Below, one piece after another: positions 1 to 5,291 of a stretch of DNA of 5,292 nucleotides. The stretch covers positions 1 to 5,292 of the forward strand of contig CABSEO010000175.1 in the NCBI GenBank assembly GCA_902476665.1, given 5' to 3'. Each line of letters starts with the position of its first letter. Within the stretch, counting starts at the first letter, position 1. The notes under the pieces were generated by a model, which saw nothing but the letters and a program-made list of their open reading frames with translations, did no database searches and had not been told where the DNA came from. The translations under genes and the position numbers were made by a program. The DNA comes from an uncultured Emergencia sp. GTDB lineage: Bacteria > Bacillota > Clostridia > Peptostreptococcales > Anaerovoracaceae.

Positions 1-1
1 G

Positions 2-667
2 AGAAGTATGTGGGAAAGAGGCTGGTCTTTCATCAAGAGAGCGGGTACCATTATCCTGTTGTCCACTATTGTGATTTGGTTCCTGTCAAACTTCAGTGTA
101 GAGGGTGGATTCCACATGATTGACAATGTACTGGAGCAGGATACGACACTGCTTGCTGATTTAGGGTCCCTTCTTGCCTGGATCTTTATCCCGCTTGGTT
201 TCGGTACCTGGAAATCTGCAGTGGCTGCAGTAACCGGCCTTGTGGCGAAAGAGAACGTAGTGGGAACTTTCGGAGTTTTATATGGATTTGCAGAAGTTGC
301 AGAGGATGGAGCAGAATACTGGAGCAATCTTGCGTCAGACTTTACGCCGGCGGCAGCGTATGCCTTTCTGGTATTCAACCTGCTGTGCGCACCTTGCTTT
401 GCGGCGATGGGCGCAATCAAACGAGAGATGAACAACCGCAGGTGGTTCTGGTTTGCAATCAGCTATCAGTGTGCATTTGCTTATCTGATTTCCATGTGTG
501 TATATCAGTTCTGGACATTACTTGCAGGCGGCGGCTTTGGTATAGGAACAGTCGCTGCAGTTGTGGCCGTTGCTTTCATTGTTTACCTGATGGTTCGCCC
601 TGCAGCAGAAGTTTCTGATACTGATTATCTGAGTAACGTGTCATATAAAAATAAGAAAGCAGCCTGA
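2..667 (+). CDS. feoB: Ferrous iron transport protein B, C-terminal part (5' truncated by window edge)
   Basis: This is the C-terminal membrane domain of the FeoB Fe2+ permease of the cytoplasmic membrane. The frame is open to the left edge, so the N-terminal G-protein domain and first half of the membrane domain lie outside; the ATG at 8 is internal. Numbering from that Met, the KRAGTIIL segment (10-17) opens a membrane helix. A conserved FeoB core around GFGTWKSAVAAVTGLVAKENVVGT follows (64-87, written in part). Next comes LLCAPCFAAMGAIKRE (125-140), whose CxxC (C127, C130) matches the Cys-containing helix of FeoB proteins, then a further helix pair and a short polar cytoplasmic tail ending KKAA. 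About 221 residues are visible. The next gene encodes a FeoB-associated Cys-rich protein, which supports the call. Any iron (Fur/DtxR-type) operator would be upstream of the window. The family call is very secure. Confidence 0.95.
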   Translation, partial: RSMWERGWSFIKRAGTIILLSTIVIWFLSNFSVEGGFHMIDNVLEQDTTLLADLGSLLAWIFIPLGFGTWKSAVAAVTGLVAKENVVGTFGVLYGFAEVAEDGAEYWSNLASDFTPAAAYAFLVFNLLCAPCFAAMGAIKREMNNRRWFWFAISYQCAFAYLISMCVYQFWTLLAGGGFGIGTVAAVVAVAFIVYLMVRPAAEVSDTDYLSNVSYKNKKAA

Positions 668-696
668 TTGCCTTTTTAAAAGGTTTGGGGTATGAT
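668..696 (+). promoter_or_regulatory. Candidate SigA-type promoter for the FeoB-associated Cys-rich gene
   Basis: TTGCCT (668-673), a 17-nt spacer and TATGAT (691-696) begin right after the feoB stop codon. The spacing is ideal; the -35 matches 4 of 6 and the -10 matches 5 of 6 consensus bases. The spacer contains the perfect palindrome CCTTTTTAAAAGG (671-683), which could be an operator or chance AT-rich symmetry. If real, this would allow the small gene to be expressed apart from feoB. Read-through from feoB is equally possible. Confidence 0.4.
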
Positions 697-728
697 AGAT
701 ATGCAGTAGATTTTAGAGAGGTGATTTT

Positions 729-920
729 ATGAATGCAGCAACTGTCATTGTGCTTATGGTTGTGATAATTCTGGCCTGCCTCGCTTTACGTTCCATCATC
801 AGAACAAAGAAAAACGGCGGCGGCTGCGCAGGCTGCAGCGGCTGCAATGCCGGGGGAGGCTGCAGTCACTGTGGGACGCAGCAGACTGAAACAGTGTTAA
901 AACAGAAACAAAACAACTGA
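729..920 (+). CDS. FeoB-associated Cys-rich membrane protein
   Basis: This 63-residue protein has one N-terminal membrane helix (about residues 3-23, with Cys17 inside it). A basic stretch RTKK (25-28) predicts a cytoplasmic C-terminus. After it comes a Gly/Cys-rich segment with Cys at 33, 36, 39, 45 and 48 (CxxCxxCx5CxxC), then a polar Gln/Lys tail. This matches the small FeoB-associated Cys-rich membrane protein family found next to feoB in Firmicutes. A role as iron-binding or assembly partner of FeoB, comparable to FeoC, is inferred and not demonstrated by sequence. The ATG is preceded by GAGAGGTG (716-723) at good spacing. The gene lies 61 nt after feoB and ends at a strong terminator, so it is the last gene of the iron-uptake unit. 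The Cys arrangement could bind Fe2+, Zn2+ or an Fe-S centre; the sequence cannot decide. Confidence 0.88.
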   Translation: MNAATVIVLMVVIILACLALRSIIRTKKNGGGCAGCSGCNAGGGCSHCGTQQTETVLKQKQNN

Positions 921-934
921 TATTTCCATAAAGA

Positions 935-970
935 GATGTACAATGCTCAGAGCAGTGTACATCTTTTTTT
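935..970 (+). terminator. Intrinsic terminator of the feoB operon
   Basis: GATGTACA (935-942) pairs with TGTACATC (956-963). After one A/G mismatch the stem continues with TGCT/AGCA (944-947 and 951-954) around a 3-nt loop. Seven T residues (964-970) follow directly. The hairpin starts 14 nt after the Cys-rich gene stop and separates it from the sigma operon. Confidence 0.92.
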
Positions 971-989
971 CGAAAACTTGAAAACTGTT

Positions 990-1019
990 GTGACATTTAG
1001 ACTTTCCAAAAGGTATAAT
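990..1019 (+). promoter_or_regulatory. SigA-type promoter of the ECF sigma operon
   Basis: GTGACA (990-995, 5 of 6 to TTGACA), an 18-nt spacer and a perfect TATAAT (1014-1019) point to the housekeeping sigma factor. Transcription would begin near 1026, about 30 nt before the favoured GTG start at 1055. A tandem 8-mer, GAAAACTT then GAAAACTG (972-987), abuts the -35 on its upstream side and may be a regulator site. I do not see a clear ECF-type AAC-rich -35 element, so autoregulation is not evident. Confidence 0.75.
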
Positions 1020-1041
1020 AGGTGAAATGCATTTTACGGGT

Positions 1042-1048
1042 AAAGGAG
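1042..1048 (+). promoter_or_regulatory. Ribosome binding site that decides the sigma factor start
   Basis: AAAGGAG lies 6 nt before GTG 1055. The longer in-frame alternative, GTG 1022, lies only 2 nt after the -10 box, upstream of the expected transcription start, and has no ribosome site. GTG 1055 is therefore preferred. Confidence 0.8.
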
Positions 1049-1054
1049 CAGCGT

Positions 1055-1534
1055 GTGAAGTTCAGAATAGAGGAAGCATTTGAAAAGTATAAAGATAACA
1101 TCTTTGCCATAGGGTTTAATTATTTCAGAAATTCCATGGATGCTGACGATATTGTACAGGAGACTTTTTACAGACTGTATCGAAGGGGAGGAGAATTTGA
1201 GAGTGAAAACCATCTCAGAAACTGGCTGATACGGGTTGCTGTCAACGAGTGCAAAAGAGTAAGTCTCTCATCCTGGTTCAGGAAAAAGGAAAGTCTCGAG
1301 GATTATGCAAAGACGCTGATTTGGTGTGACCCTGAGGAAAGCGAGGTGTTTCTAGCAGTTATGAGTCTTCCTGCAAAATACAGGCAAGTGATGCATCTGT
1401 ATTATTATGAAAACTACTCTACTGCAGAAATTGCAGCATTTCTTGAGATCAGTTCTACTGCAGTATCTACCCGTTTACTCCGCGGAAGGAAAAAAATGAA
1501 AGAGAAGTTGATGGAGGTGTGGAACGATGAATAA
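1055..1534 (+). CDS. RNA polymerase sigma-70 factor, ECF subfamily
   Basis: This 159-residue protein is a typical two-domain ECF sigma factor. Region 2 spans about residues 8-70: a helix with YKDNIFAIGFNYF, the core-binding segment DADDIVQETFYRLYRR (29-44), and the -10-recognition helix around LRNWLIRVAVNECKR (54-68). A linker of roughly 30 residues follows. Region 4 (about 98-152) has LPAKYRQVMHLYYYENYSTA and the helix-turn-helix TAEIAAFLEISSTAVSTRLLRGR (123-145, written in part), which reads the -35 element. The length fits minimal ECF factors without extra C-terminal domains. The start at GTG 1055 has AAAGGAG at ideal spacing. The stop overlaps the start of the next gene by 8 nt, the usual arrangement for a sigma factor and its membrane-bound anti-sigma partner, implying translational coupling. 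The regulon and inducing signal cannot be read from this window. Confidence 0.92.
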   Translation: MKFRIEEAFEKYKDNIFAIGFNYFRNSMDADDIVQETFYRLYRRGGEFESENHLRNWLIRVAVNECKRVSLSSWFRKKESLEDYAKTLIWCDPEESEVFLAVMSLPAKYRQVMHLYYYENYSTAEIAAFLEISSTAVSTRLLRGRKKMKEKLMEVWNDE

Positions 1535-1907
1535 CAGAGAATTGTATCAGAAAACTTTTTCAAGACTTCATGCCTCCGGAGATCTGGACATGGAGGAAAT
1601 TAAAATGAAGCAAAAGACAGGAATGAGATGCAGAAGAAGAGTGCTGGTTCTTGCAGCTGTTCTGACAGTTTTGACAGCGATGACAGCAATGGCTTATGCT
1701 GTGACAGGAGGACAGGTTATCAGAGATATCAAAGTCTTTATCGGGGGAAAACAGGCGGACTCTGTGGTGGTACAGAGTGATGACGGCAAAAGCTATCGTA
1801 TAAATGTGAGAGAAGATGAGGACGGTGCGGTGTCTGCAGAAATCAGAGACGAGGACGGAAGCGGTGCAGACATGCAGGCACCTGCGGAGATTGATATTAA
1901 AGAATAG
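1527..1907 (+). CDS. Probable single-pass membrane anti-sigma factor
   Basis: This 126-residue protein overlaps the ECF sigma gene by 8 nt and has GGAGG (1513-1517) inside that gene as its ribosome site. Residues 1-33 form a charged, probably helical cytoplasmic segment (NRELYQKTFSRLHASGDL, then MEEIKMKQK). Basic residues RCRRR (34-38) are followed by one membrane helix of about 21 residues (39-59). Residues 60-126 would be outside the cell and are strongly acidic, with DDGKSYRINVREDEDG and a Glu/Asp-rich end. The topology and operon position are what identify it as an anti-sigma: the short N-terminal helix would hold the sigma factor at the membrane. It lacks the HxxxCxxC zinc motif of ZAS-type anti-sigma factors and has no recognisable sensor domain. 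I do not recognise a named family with certainty. An alternative is a small exported protein merely co-expressed with the sigma factor. Confidence 0.7.
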   Translation: MNNRELYQKTFSRLHASGDLDMEEIKMKQKTGMRCRRRVLVLAAVLTVLTAMTAMAYAVTGGQVIRDIKVFIGGKQADSVVVQSDDGKSYRINVREDEDGAVSAEIRDEDGSGADMQAPAEIDIKE

Positions 1908-1941
1908 CTCTGATCTTCGGGAAGTGGAAAATCAGATCTTT
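1899..1941. terminator. Weak, possibly bidirectional terminator between convergent genes
   Basis: TCTGAT (1909-1914) pairs with ATCAGA (1931-1936), and AAAGA (1899-1903) can add pairs with TCTTT (1937-1941) across a 5-nt bulge. The T-tract is short on both strands. It sits between the convergent sigma operon and AEC transporter gene, where a shared terminator is expected. No better candidate lies in the 63-nt gap. Confidence 0.33.
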
Positions 1942-1970
1942 AGGTTAGATTGCTGGAAGTATTACAGCAG

Positions 1971-2912
1971 CTACAGATACCAGCTCATCAGGAAAACTGC
2001 AATGACCGGCAGTGTACAGAGAGAAAAGAGCGTGGTCAGAGCAACCCCTTCGGCCATGAGTGCTGAATTTTTCTTTTCTTGGGCAGCCATGGCTACGCTG
2101 ACCACGGCGCAGGGGAAGGCGGCTGCAAAGATGAGGGTTACCTTACTTTCCGTCATGAGAGGCAGCCAATTAACAGCAAGGAAAGTGAGCAGTGGCATTA
2201 AGATGACATTGCAGAGACAGGCGGTAATCAGTTTGACATTTTTCAGCATTTTTTTCAGATCACTTTCTGCAAGCTGAATTCCGACGACAATCATGGATAC
2301 AGGAATGGTAGCGTTTGCGATGGTGTCAAAAAAATCGAGAGCTAGAGGCGGCATGCTGTACTGTGAGATAAGAATGATCAGGCCAACGATCAGAGCATAG
2401 GTACAGTTGTTGAGTAGTGGACGGAAAACATCCGCCAGACTGCTTTTCTTTTTCTGCCCGTAGTTCATTTGAATCACTGCTAGAAAATAAAGATAGAAAT
2501 TGAGAATTATATTTTGTATTACCATGAGGAAAAAATAGGTATCCCCAAAGATGGCTTTTGTAATGGGGAAGCCCATGAAACCTGAATTTACTGCAGTGAT
2601 GATTACCATGAGGACGCCCTGATCTTCAGCAGGTTCATAATGCAGGACTTTGACAATGAAAAAAGCGACTACAGCACCTGCCACAAAAAAAACGACAGAG
2701 CCTGCAAGAATTTCTATCACCTGCCTGATTGTATCTTCCGAAAGGGTCTGGGAGGACATGGAACTGATGATGAGGCACGGATTGGTAATGACCAGAATCA
2801 GATTGACCAGATACTTGTTGGAGTCCATGGGAAGTACGTTTCGTTTATTTGCGATATACCCGATAGCGACCATGCAGAAGATGGAAATGATTTTTAAAAA
2901 GACTGTCAGCAT
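1971..2912 (-). CDS. AEC family transporter (auxin efflux carrier/malate permease-like)
   Basis: This 313-residue integral membrane protein has about ten hydrophobic helices in two halves joined by a hydrophilic stretch (about 150-165, with YGQKKKSSL). Family-like landmarks are the N-terminal helix followed by the KRNVLP turn (23-28), TNPCLIISSM (43-52) with a helix-breaking Asn-Pro, NSGFMGFPI (109-117), ATIPVSMIVVGIQLA (201-215) and FPCAVVSVAMA (266-276). These fit the AEC family, whose bacterial members export or exchange organic acids such as malate, malonate or lactate by secondary transport; the substrate here cannot be assigned. The length matches the usual 300-320 residues. On the minus strand AGGAG lies 7 nt before the ATG, so the start is secure. 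It is convergent with the sigma operon and divergent from the CaCA exchanger, so it is probably monocistronic. Its leader would contain the inverted repeat at 2960-3010. Confidence 0.88.
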   Translation of the reverse strand: MLTVFLKIISIFCMVAIGYIANKRNVLPMDSNKYLVNLILVITNPCLIISSMSSQTLSEDTIRQVIEILAGSVVFFVAGAVVAFFIVKVLHYEPAEDQGVLMVIITAVNSGFMGFPITKAIFGDTYFFLMVIQNIILNFYLYFLAVIQMNYGQKKKSSLADVFRPLLNNCTYALIVGLIILISQYSMPPLALDFFDTIANATIPVSMIVVGIQLAESDLKKMLKNVKLITACLCNVILMPLLTFLAVNWLPLMTESKVTLIFAAAFPCAVVSVAMAAQEKKNSALMAEGVALTTLFSLCTLPVIAVFLMSWYL

Positions 2913-2959
2913 GTTATTTCTCCTAAGATGTCATAAAAATTGTCTGTGGCGGATTTTAT

Positions 2960-3010
2960 CGCAGAGTTATCCCTGTTGCGTTTTCAGAACACAGAAAGGA
3001 TAATTCTGCG
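2960..3010. repeat. 51-bp inverted repeat with 13-nt arms in the divergent intergenic region
   Basis: The left arm CGCAGAGTTATCC (2960-2972) and right arm GGATAATTCTGCG (2998-3010) are complementary at 12 of 13 positions. The exception, G2966 with T3004, is a G-U pair in plus-strand RNA but an A/C mismatch in minus-strand RNA. Inside, CTGT (2973-2976) can pair with ACAG (2991-2994) across an AAA bulge, giving a long hairpin with a 14-nt loop. It ends 47 nt before the AEC start and lies 139 nt before the CaCA start. It could be a leader-RNA hairpin, a regulator operator, or a small mobile-repeat remnant. On the plus strand, TTTCTTCTTT (3011-3020) follows it, so it could also act as a terminator for stray antisense transcripts. 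I recognise no known riboswitch consensus in it. Confidence 0.75.
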
Positions 3011-3037
3011 TTTCTTCTTTCACAAATCACAACTCTC

Positions 3038-3046
3038 AGTATAACA
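3038..3046 (-). promoter_or_regulatory. Candidate extended -10 promoter for the AEC transporter gene
   Basis: On the minus strand this reads TGTTATACT, a TG-N extended -10 with TATACT (5 of 6 to consensus). No good -35 lies at the usual distance. Transcription would begin near 3031, giving a leader of about 119 nt that carries the whole 2960-3010 hairpin. The assignment is tentative because the region is AT-rich. Confidence 0.35.
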
Positions 3047-3073
3047 CAAAAAACAATTCTATAGAGTGGAAAA

Positions 3074-3102
3074 TTGACTTTTTACCCCATTTATGATAAA
3101 TT
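3074..3102 (+). promoter_or_regulatory. Candidate promoter for the CaCA exchanger gene
   Basis: TTGACT (3074-3079, 5 of 6) is followed after 17 nt by TAAATT (3097-3102, 4 of 6), placing transcription near 3109 and leaving a leader of about 40 nt. An imperfect inverted repeat, TGATAAATT (3094-3102) with AATTTATTA (3121-3129), overlaps the -10 and start region and could be an operator, though AT-richness makes this weak. Confidence 0.5.
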
Positions 3103-3149
3103 TAATTTGCTGTTATTTAGAATTTATTAGAAAATAGGGAGAAAGACAC

Positions 3150-4115
3150 TTGATTTATCTGGAATATTGTATAACCGCTTTTTTTGTTGTTTTTTTGTCA
3201 ATTAAGGCATCTCGCTATATAGATCTGCTGGATAAGAACACCAGCCTTTCCGGTGCTTTTTTAGGCGGTATTGTTCTTTCTGCAGTAACTTCACTGCCAG
3301 AGCTTTTTACCAGCATTTCTGCAACGGCACTTCTGGACAGACAGGGTCTGTGTCTGGGCAACATTCTGGGAAGTGATCTGTTTAATCTGGCTGCTCTGTC
3401 TCTGGTTGTTCTGCTGTTCTTTAAGGGATTCAACAAGGGAAAAGTTTCTAAAAGCTATCGCCATGTGGCTGTCTTCGTACTGCTTATCTATCTGCTGCTT
3501 TCACTGAACTTTATCGAGGTGCTTCATTTCAGAGTACTTCATCTTTCCATTACGTCAATCCTTATCGCGTTGATTTACGTCTGCGGAGCAAAATATCTTG
3601 CAGTGGCTGAGGATGTACAGACTGATGAGGATGCTCTGGGATATCATGCTTCTACGTCTACCAGTCTGGCTCTTAATCAGATCGCATTCCGCTTTTTTAT
3701 GGCTGCGGTAGGAATTATCGTCTTCAGTGTAATGGTAACCTATTTTGCTTCACAGATTTCATCAAGGCTCAATCTGGTTCAGGGGTTTGCAGGTGCGGTA
3801 TTTCTTGGTATTGCAACATCTTTGCCTGAAGTGACATCCACGGTCACCTTGTTTAAAATGAAAAATTACAATATAGCAGTAGGTAATATTATCGGAAGTA
3901 ATTTATTTAATTTTATTATTCTGGTAGCTGCAGATTTTCTATCCCTGAGAAGTGGTGTCTATGACGCTATGGATCATCAGATCATTGCGTTGATGATTTT
4001 CGGCGCTATCGCGACCGTACTGTTTTGGATTATGCTGAAACTGAAAAAACGATCTGTCTGTGCAGTGTGTGCACTGGGTACTATGGCCTGCTATATTGCG
4101 GCGCTGCTTGTATAA
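3150..4115 (+). CDS. CaCA-family cation (Na+ or H+/Ca2+) exchanger, YrbG-like
   Basis: This 321-residue membrane antiporter has two alpha-repeats, the signature of the Ca2+/cation antiporter superfamily. Alpha-1 (about 38-80) has LSAVTSLPELFTS and GNILGSDLFN; alpha-2 (about 215-258) has GIATSLPEVTST and GNIIGSNLFNF. The ion-binding glutamates of the two TSLPE motifs (E51, E227) are both present. In alpha-1 the usual GSN is GSD, with Asp76 at the Asn position. About ten membrane helices are arranged as two fives, with an acidic cytoplasmic loop near 153-165 (AEDVQTDEDALG) and Cys-containing helices at the end. It moves Ca2+ or a related cation across the cytoplasmic membrane against Na+ or H+; ion choice cannot be read. 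The start is a TTG, supported by AGGGAGA (3136-3142) 7 nt upstream. No obvious terminator follows, so read-through into the FMN enzyme gene is likely. Confidence 0.9.
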   Translation: MIYLEYCITAFFVVFLSIKASRYIDLLDKNTSLSGAFLGGIVLSAVTSLPELFTSISATALLDRQGLCLGNILGSDLFNLAALSLVVLLFFKGFNKGKVSKSYRHVAVFVLLIYLLLSLNFIEVLHFRVLHLSITSILIALIYVCGAKYLAVAEDVQTDEDALGYHASTSTSLALNQIAFRFFMAAVGIIVFSVMVTYFASQISSRLNLVQGFAGAVFLGIATSLPEVTSTVTLFKMKNYNIAVGNIIGSNLFNFIILVAADFLSLRSGVYDAMDHQIIALMIFGAIATVLFWIMLKLKKRSVCAVCALGTMACYIAALLV

Positions 4116-4189
4116 AATATTTATTGCCGGCCTCCAACGGAAGAGGTGCTGTTTAATCTATAGAATCTATGAAAGAAGGCGAGAAAGAT

Positions 4190-5167
4190 ATGGAAGGATA
4201 TTGCAGAATGTGTCCTGAATGTAACGGCAGGGCATGTAAAAATCAGATCCCCGGACCCGGGGCCAAGGGTATAGGAGATACTGCTATACGTAATTATGAC
4301 AAGTGGAAAGAGATTCGTATCAATATGGATACTCTGACAGAAAAACGAGATGTAAACACTGAACTGTCTCTGTTCGGACAAAACTTTGCCGCTCCGTTTT
4401 TTGCAGGTCCTGTCGGTGCGGTAAACATGCACTATGGCGATAAGTACAACGACTTAGAGTATAATAATATTCTGGTGCCTGCCTGTAGACAAGGAGGCAT
4501 TGCAGCTTTTACCGGTGACGGTATGGATCCTGAAGTGATGAAAGCCGCCGGCATTTCTATAAAAGCGGAAGGTGGATTTGGCGTTCCTACCGTAAAACCC
4601 TGGAACAAGGCGATGATCGATGAGAAAATGGCCATCGTCAGAGAATCCGGAGCTTTTGCAGTAGCAATGGATATTGATGCAGCAGGACTTCCTTTTCTGA
4701 AAAATTTTCAGCCTCCGGCCGGAAGCAAATCAGTAGCAGAGATGGCAGAAATCATAAGAGATGCAGGACTGCCTTTCATTGTAAAAGGTATTATGACGCC
4801 CAAGGCTGCTCGAAAAGCTCTGGAGGCGGGAGCATCTGCCATTGTTGTGTCAAACCATGGCGGCAGAGTGCTGGATCAGTGCCCTGCAACGGCAGAAGTT
4901 CTGGAATCCATTGCTGATGAAGTGGGCGATTCCATGAAGATTCTGGTGGATGGCGGTATCAGAAGCGGTACTGATGTGTTCAAGGCTCTGGCACTTGGCG
5001 CTGATGCGGTACTTATCGCAAGACCGTTTGTTTCGGCCGTTTATCAGGGCGGTGCAGAAGGTGTTGCGGCTTACATCGAAAAAATTAAAAATGAACTGGT
5101 TGATACCATGGCCATGTGTGGTGTGTACAGTCTGGATGAAATCACTAAAGATGTAATCTGGAGATAA
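4190..5167 (+). CDS. FMN-dependent alpha-hydroxy-acid oxidising protein (lactate oxidase/dehydrogenase-like)
   Basis: This 325-residue predicted cytosolic TIM-barrel flavoprotein belongs to the FMN_dh family, which oxidises L-2-hydroxy acids such as lactate or glycolate to 2-oxo acids using FMN. Visible landmarks are AAPFFAGPVGA (67-77), the MDID strand (160-163), the barrel lysine in FIVKG (K199), the catalytic SNHGGR (221-226, His223 and Arg226), and the FMN phosphate-binding DGGIRSGTDVFKALALGADA (254-273) followed by IARPF (usually IGRP). The N-terminus carries CxxCxxCx4C (Cys 5, 8, 11, 16), followed by PGPGAKG, a feature I associate with clostridial members. The ATG at 4190 is chosen because GAAGG (4175-4179) precedes it at 10 nt; the in-frame ATG at 4169 has no ribosome site. 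The protein is shorter than classic lactate oxidases and lacks their usual N-terminal segment. Substrate and electron acceptor are open, and oxygen use is unlikely in an anaerobe. Confidence 0.87.
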   Translation: MEGYCRMCPECNGRACKNQIPGPGAKGIGDTAIRNYDKWKEIRINMDTLTEKRDVNTELSLFGQNFAAPFFAGPVGAVNMHYGDKYNDLEYNNILVPACRQGGIAAFTGDGMDPEVMKAAGISIKAEGGFGVPTVKPWNKAMIDEKMAIVRESGAFAVAMDIDAAGLPFLKNFQPPAGSKSVAEMAEIIRDAGLPFIVKGIMTPKAARKALEAGASAIVVSNHGGRVLDQCPATAEVLESIADEVGDSMKILVDGGIRSGTDVFKALALGADAVLIARPFVSAVYQGGAEGVAAYIEKIKNELVDTMAMCGVYSLDEITKDVIWR

Positions 5168-5186
5168 CCGGTATAGCTTATTAAAG

Positions 5187-5232
5187 AAAAGAGTATCCTA
5201 AATCCTGTTAAGGCGCTGGGGATACTCTTTTT
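5187..5232. terminator. Strong terminator, probably bidirectional
   Basis: AAAAGAGTATCC (5187-5198) is a perfect 12-bp match to GGATACTCTTTT (5220-5231), with an inner CCT/AGG (5204-5206, 5211-5213) that can pair in the loop. Five T residues (5228-5232) end it on the plus strand, 20 nt after the FMN enzyme stop. The minus-strand reading also ends in TTTTCTTT, so the hairpin could stop transcription from either side. Confidence 0.9.
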
Positions 5233-5246
5233 ATGATTTCTGTCTT

Positions 5247-5291
5247 TTATACAATTCTGTTCAGGCTGCCGCCGTCAAGAAAACTCTGCAG
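5247..5291 (-). CDS. Possible C-terminal end of a minus-strand gene (partial)
   Basis: Read on the minus strand from the right edge, one frame stays open for 14 codons and ends at TAA (5247-5249), giving LQSFLDGGSLNRIV. The stop lies 15 nt before the terminator at 5187-5232, which works in this direction too, as expected for a convergent gene. Fourteen codons are far too few to identify a family or to exclude chance. The other two minus frames close within the last 35 bases. Confidence 0.3.
   Translation of the reverse strand: MQSFLDGGSLNRIV

Noticed and set aside
1022..1054. Eleven-residue N-terminal extension of the ECF sigma factor from GTG 1022
   Set aside because: It lies at or before the predicted transcription start and lacks a ribosome site, while GTG 1055 has AAAGGAG at 6 nt.
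1816..2277. 153-codon plus-strand frame across the anti-sigma end and AEC gene
   Set aside because: It is antisense to the AEC coding sequence and overlaps the end of the anti-sigma gene, with no family features; it is a shadow frame.
2640..3003. Two plus-strand frames (85 and 117 codons) opposite the AEC N-terminus
   Set aside because: They lie antisense to strongly family-like coding sequence and show no motif or ribosome site.
3054..3076. CAATT...AATTG inverted repeat as a CodY- or LysR-type operator
   Set aside because: Only one half resembles the CodY box, the arms are 5 nt, and AT-rich sequence yields such matches readily.
4131..4146. CCTC/GAGG hairpin after the CaCA gene as a terminator
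   Set aside because: The 4-bp stem is too weak and no T-tract follows.
4169..4189. Seven-residue longer start of the FMN enzyme at ATG 4169
   Set aside because: There is no ribosome site before it, and the GAAGG inside this stretch serves ATG 4190 instead.
4121..4635. Minus-strand frames opposite the FMN enzyme N-terminal half
   Set aside because: The plus-strand frame carries clear FMN_dh motifs, and the minus frames have low-complexity, non-family translations.
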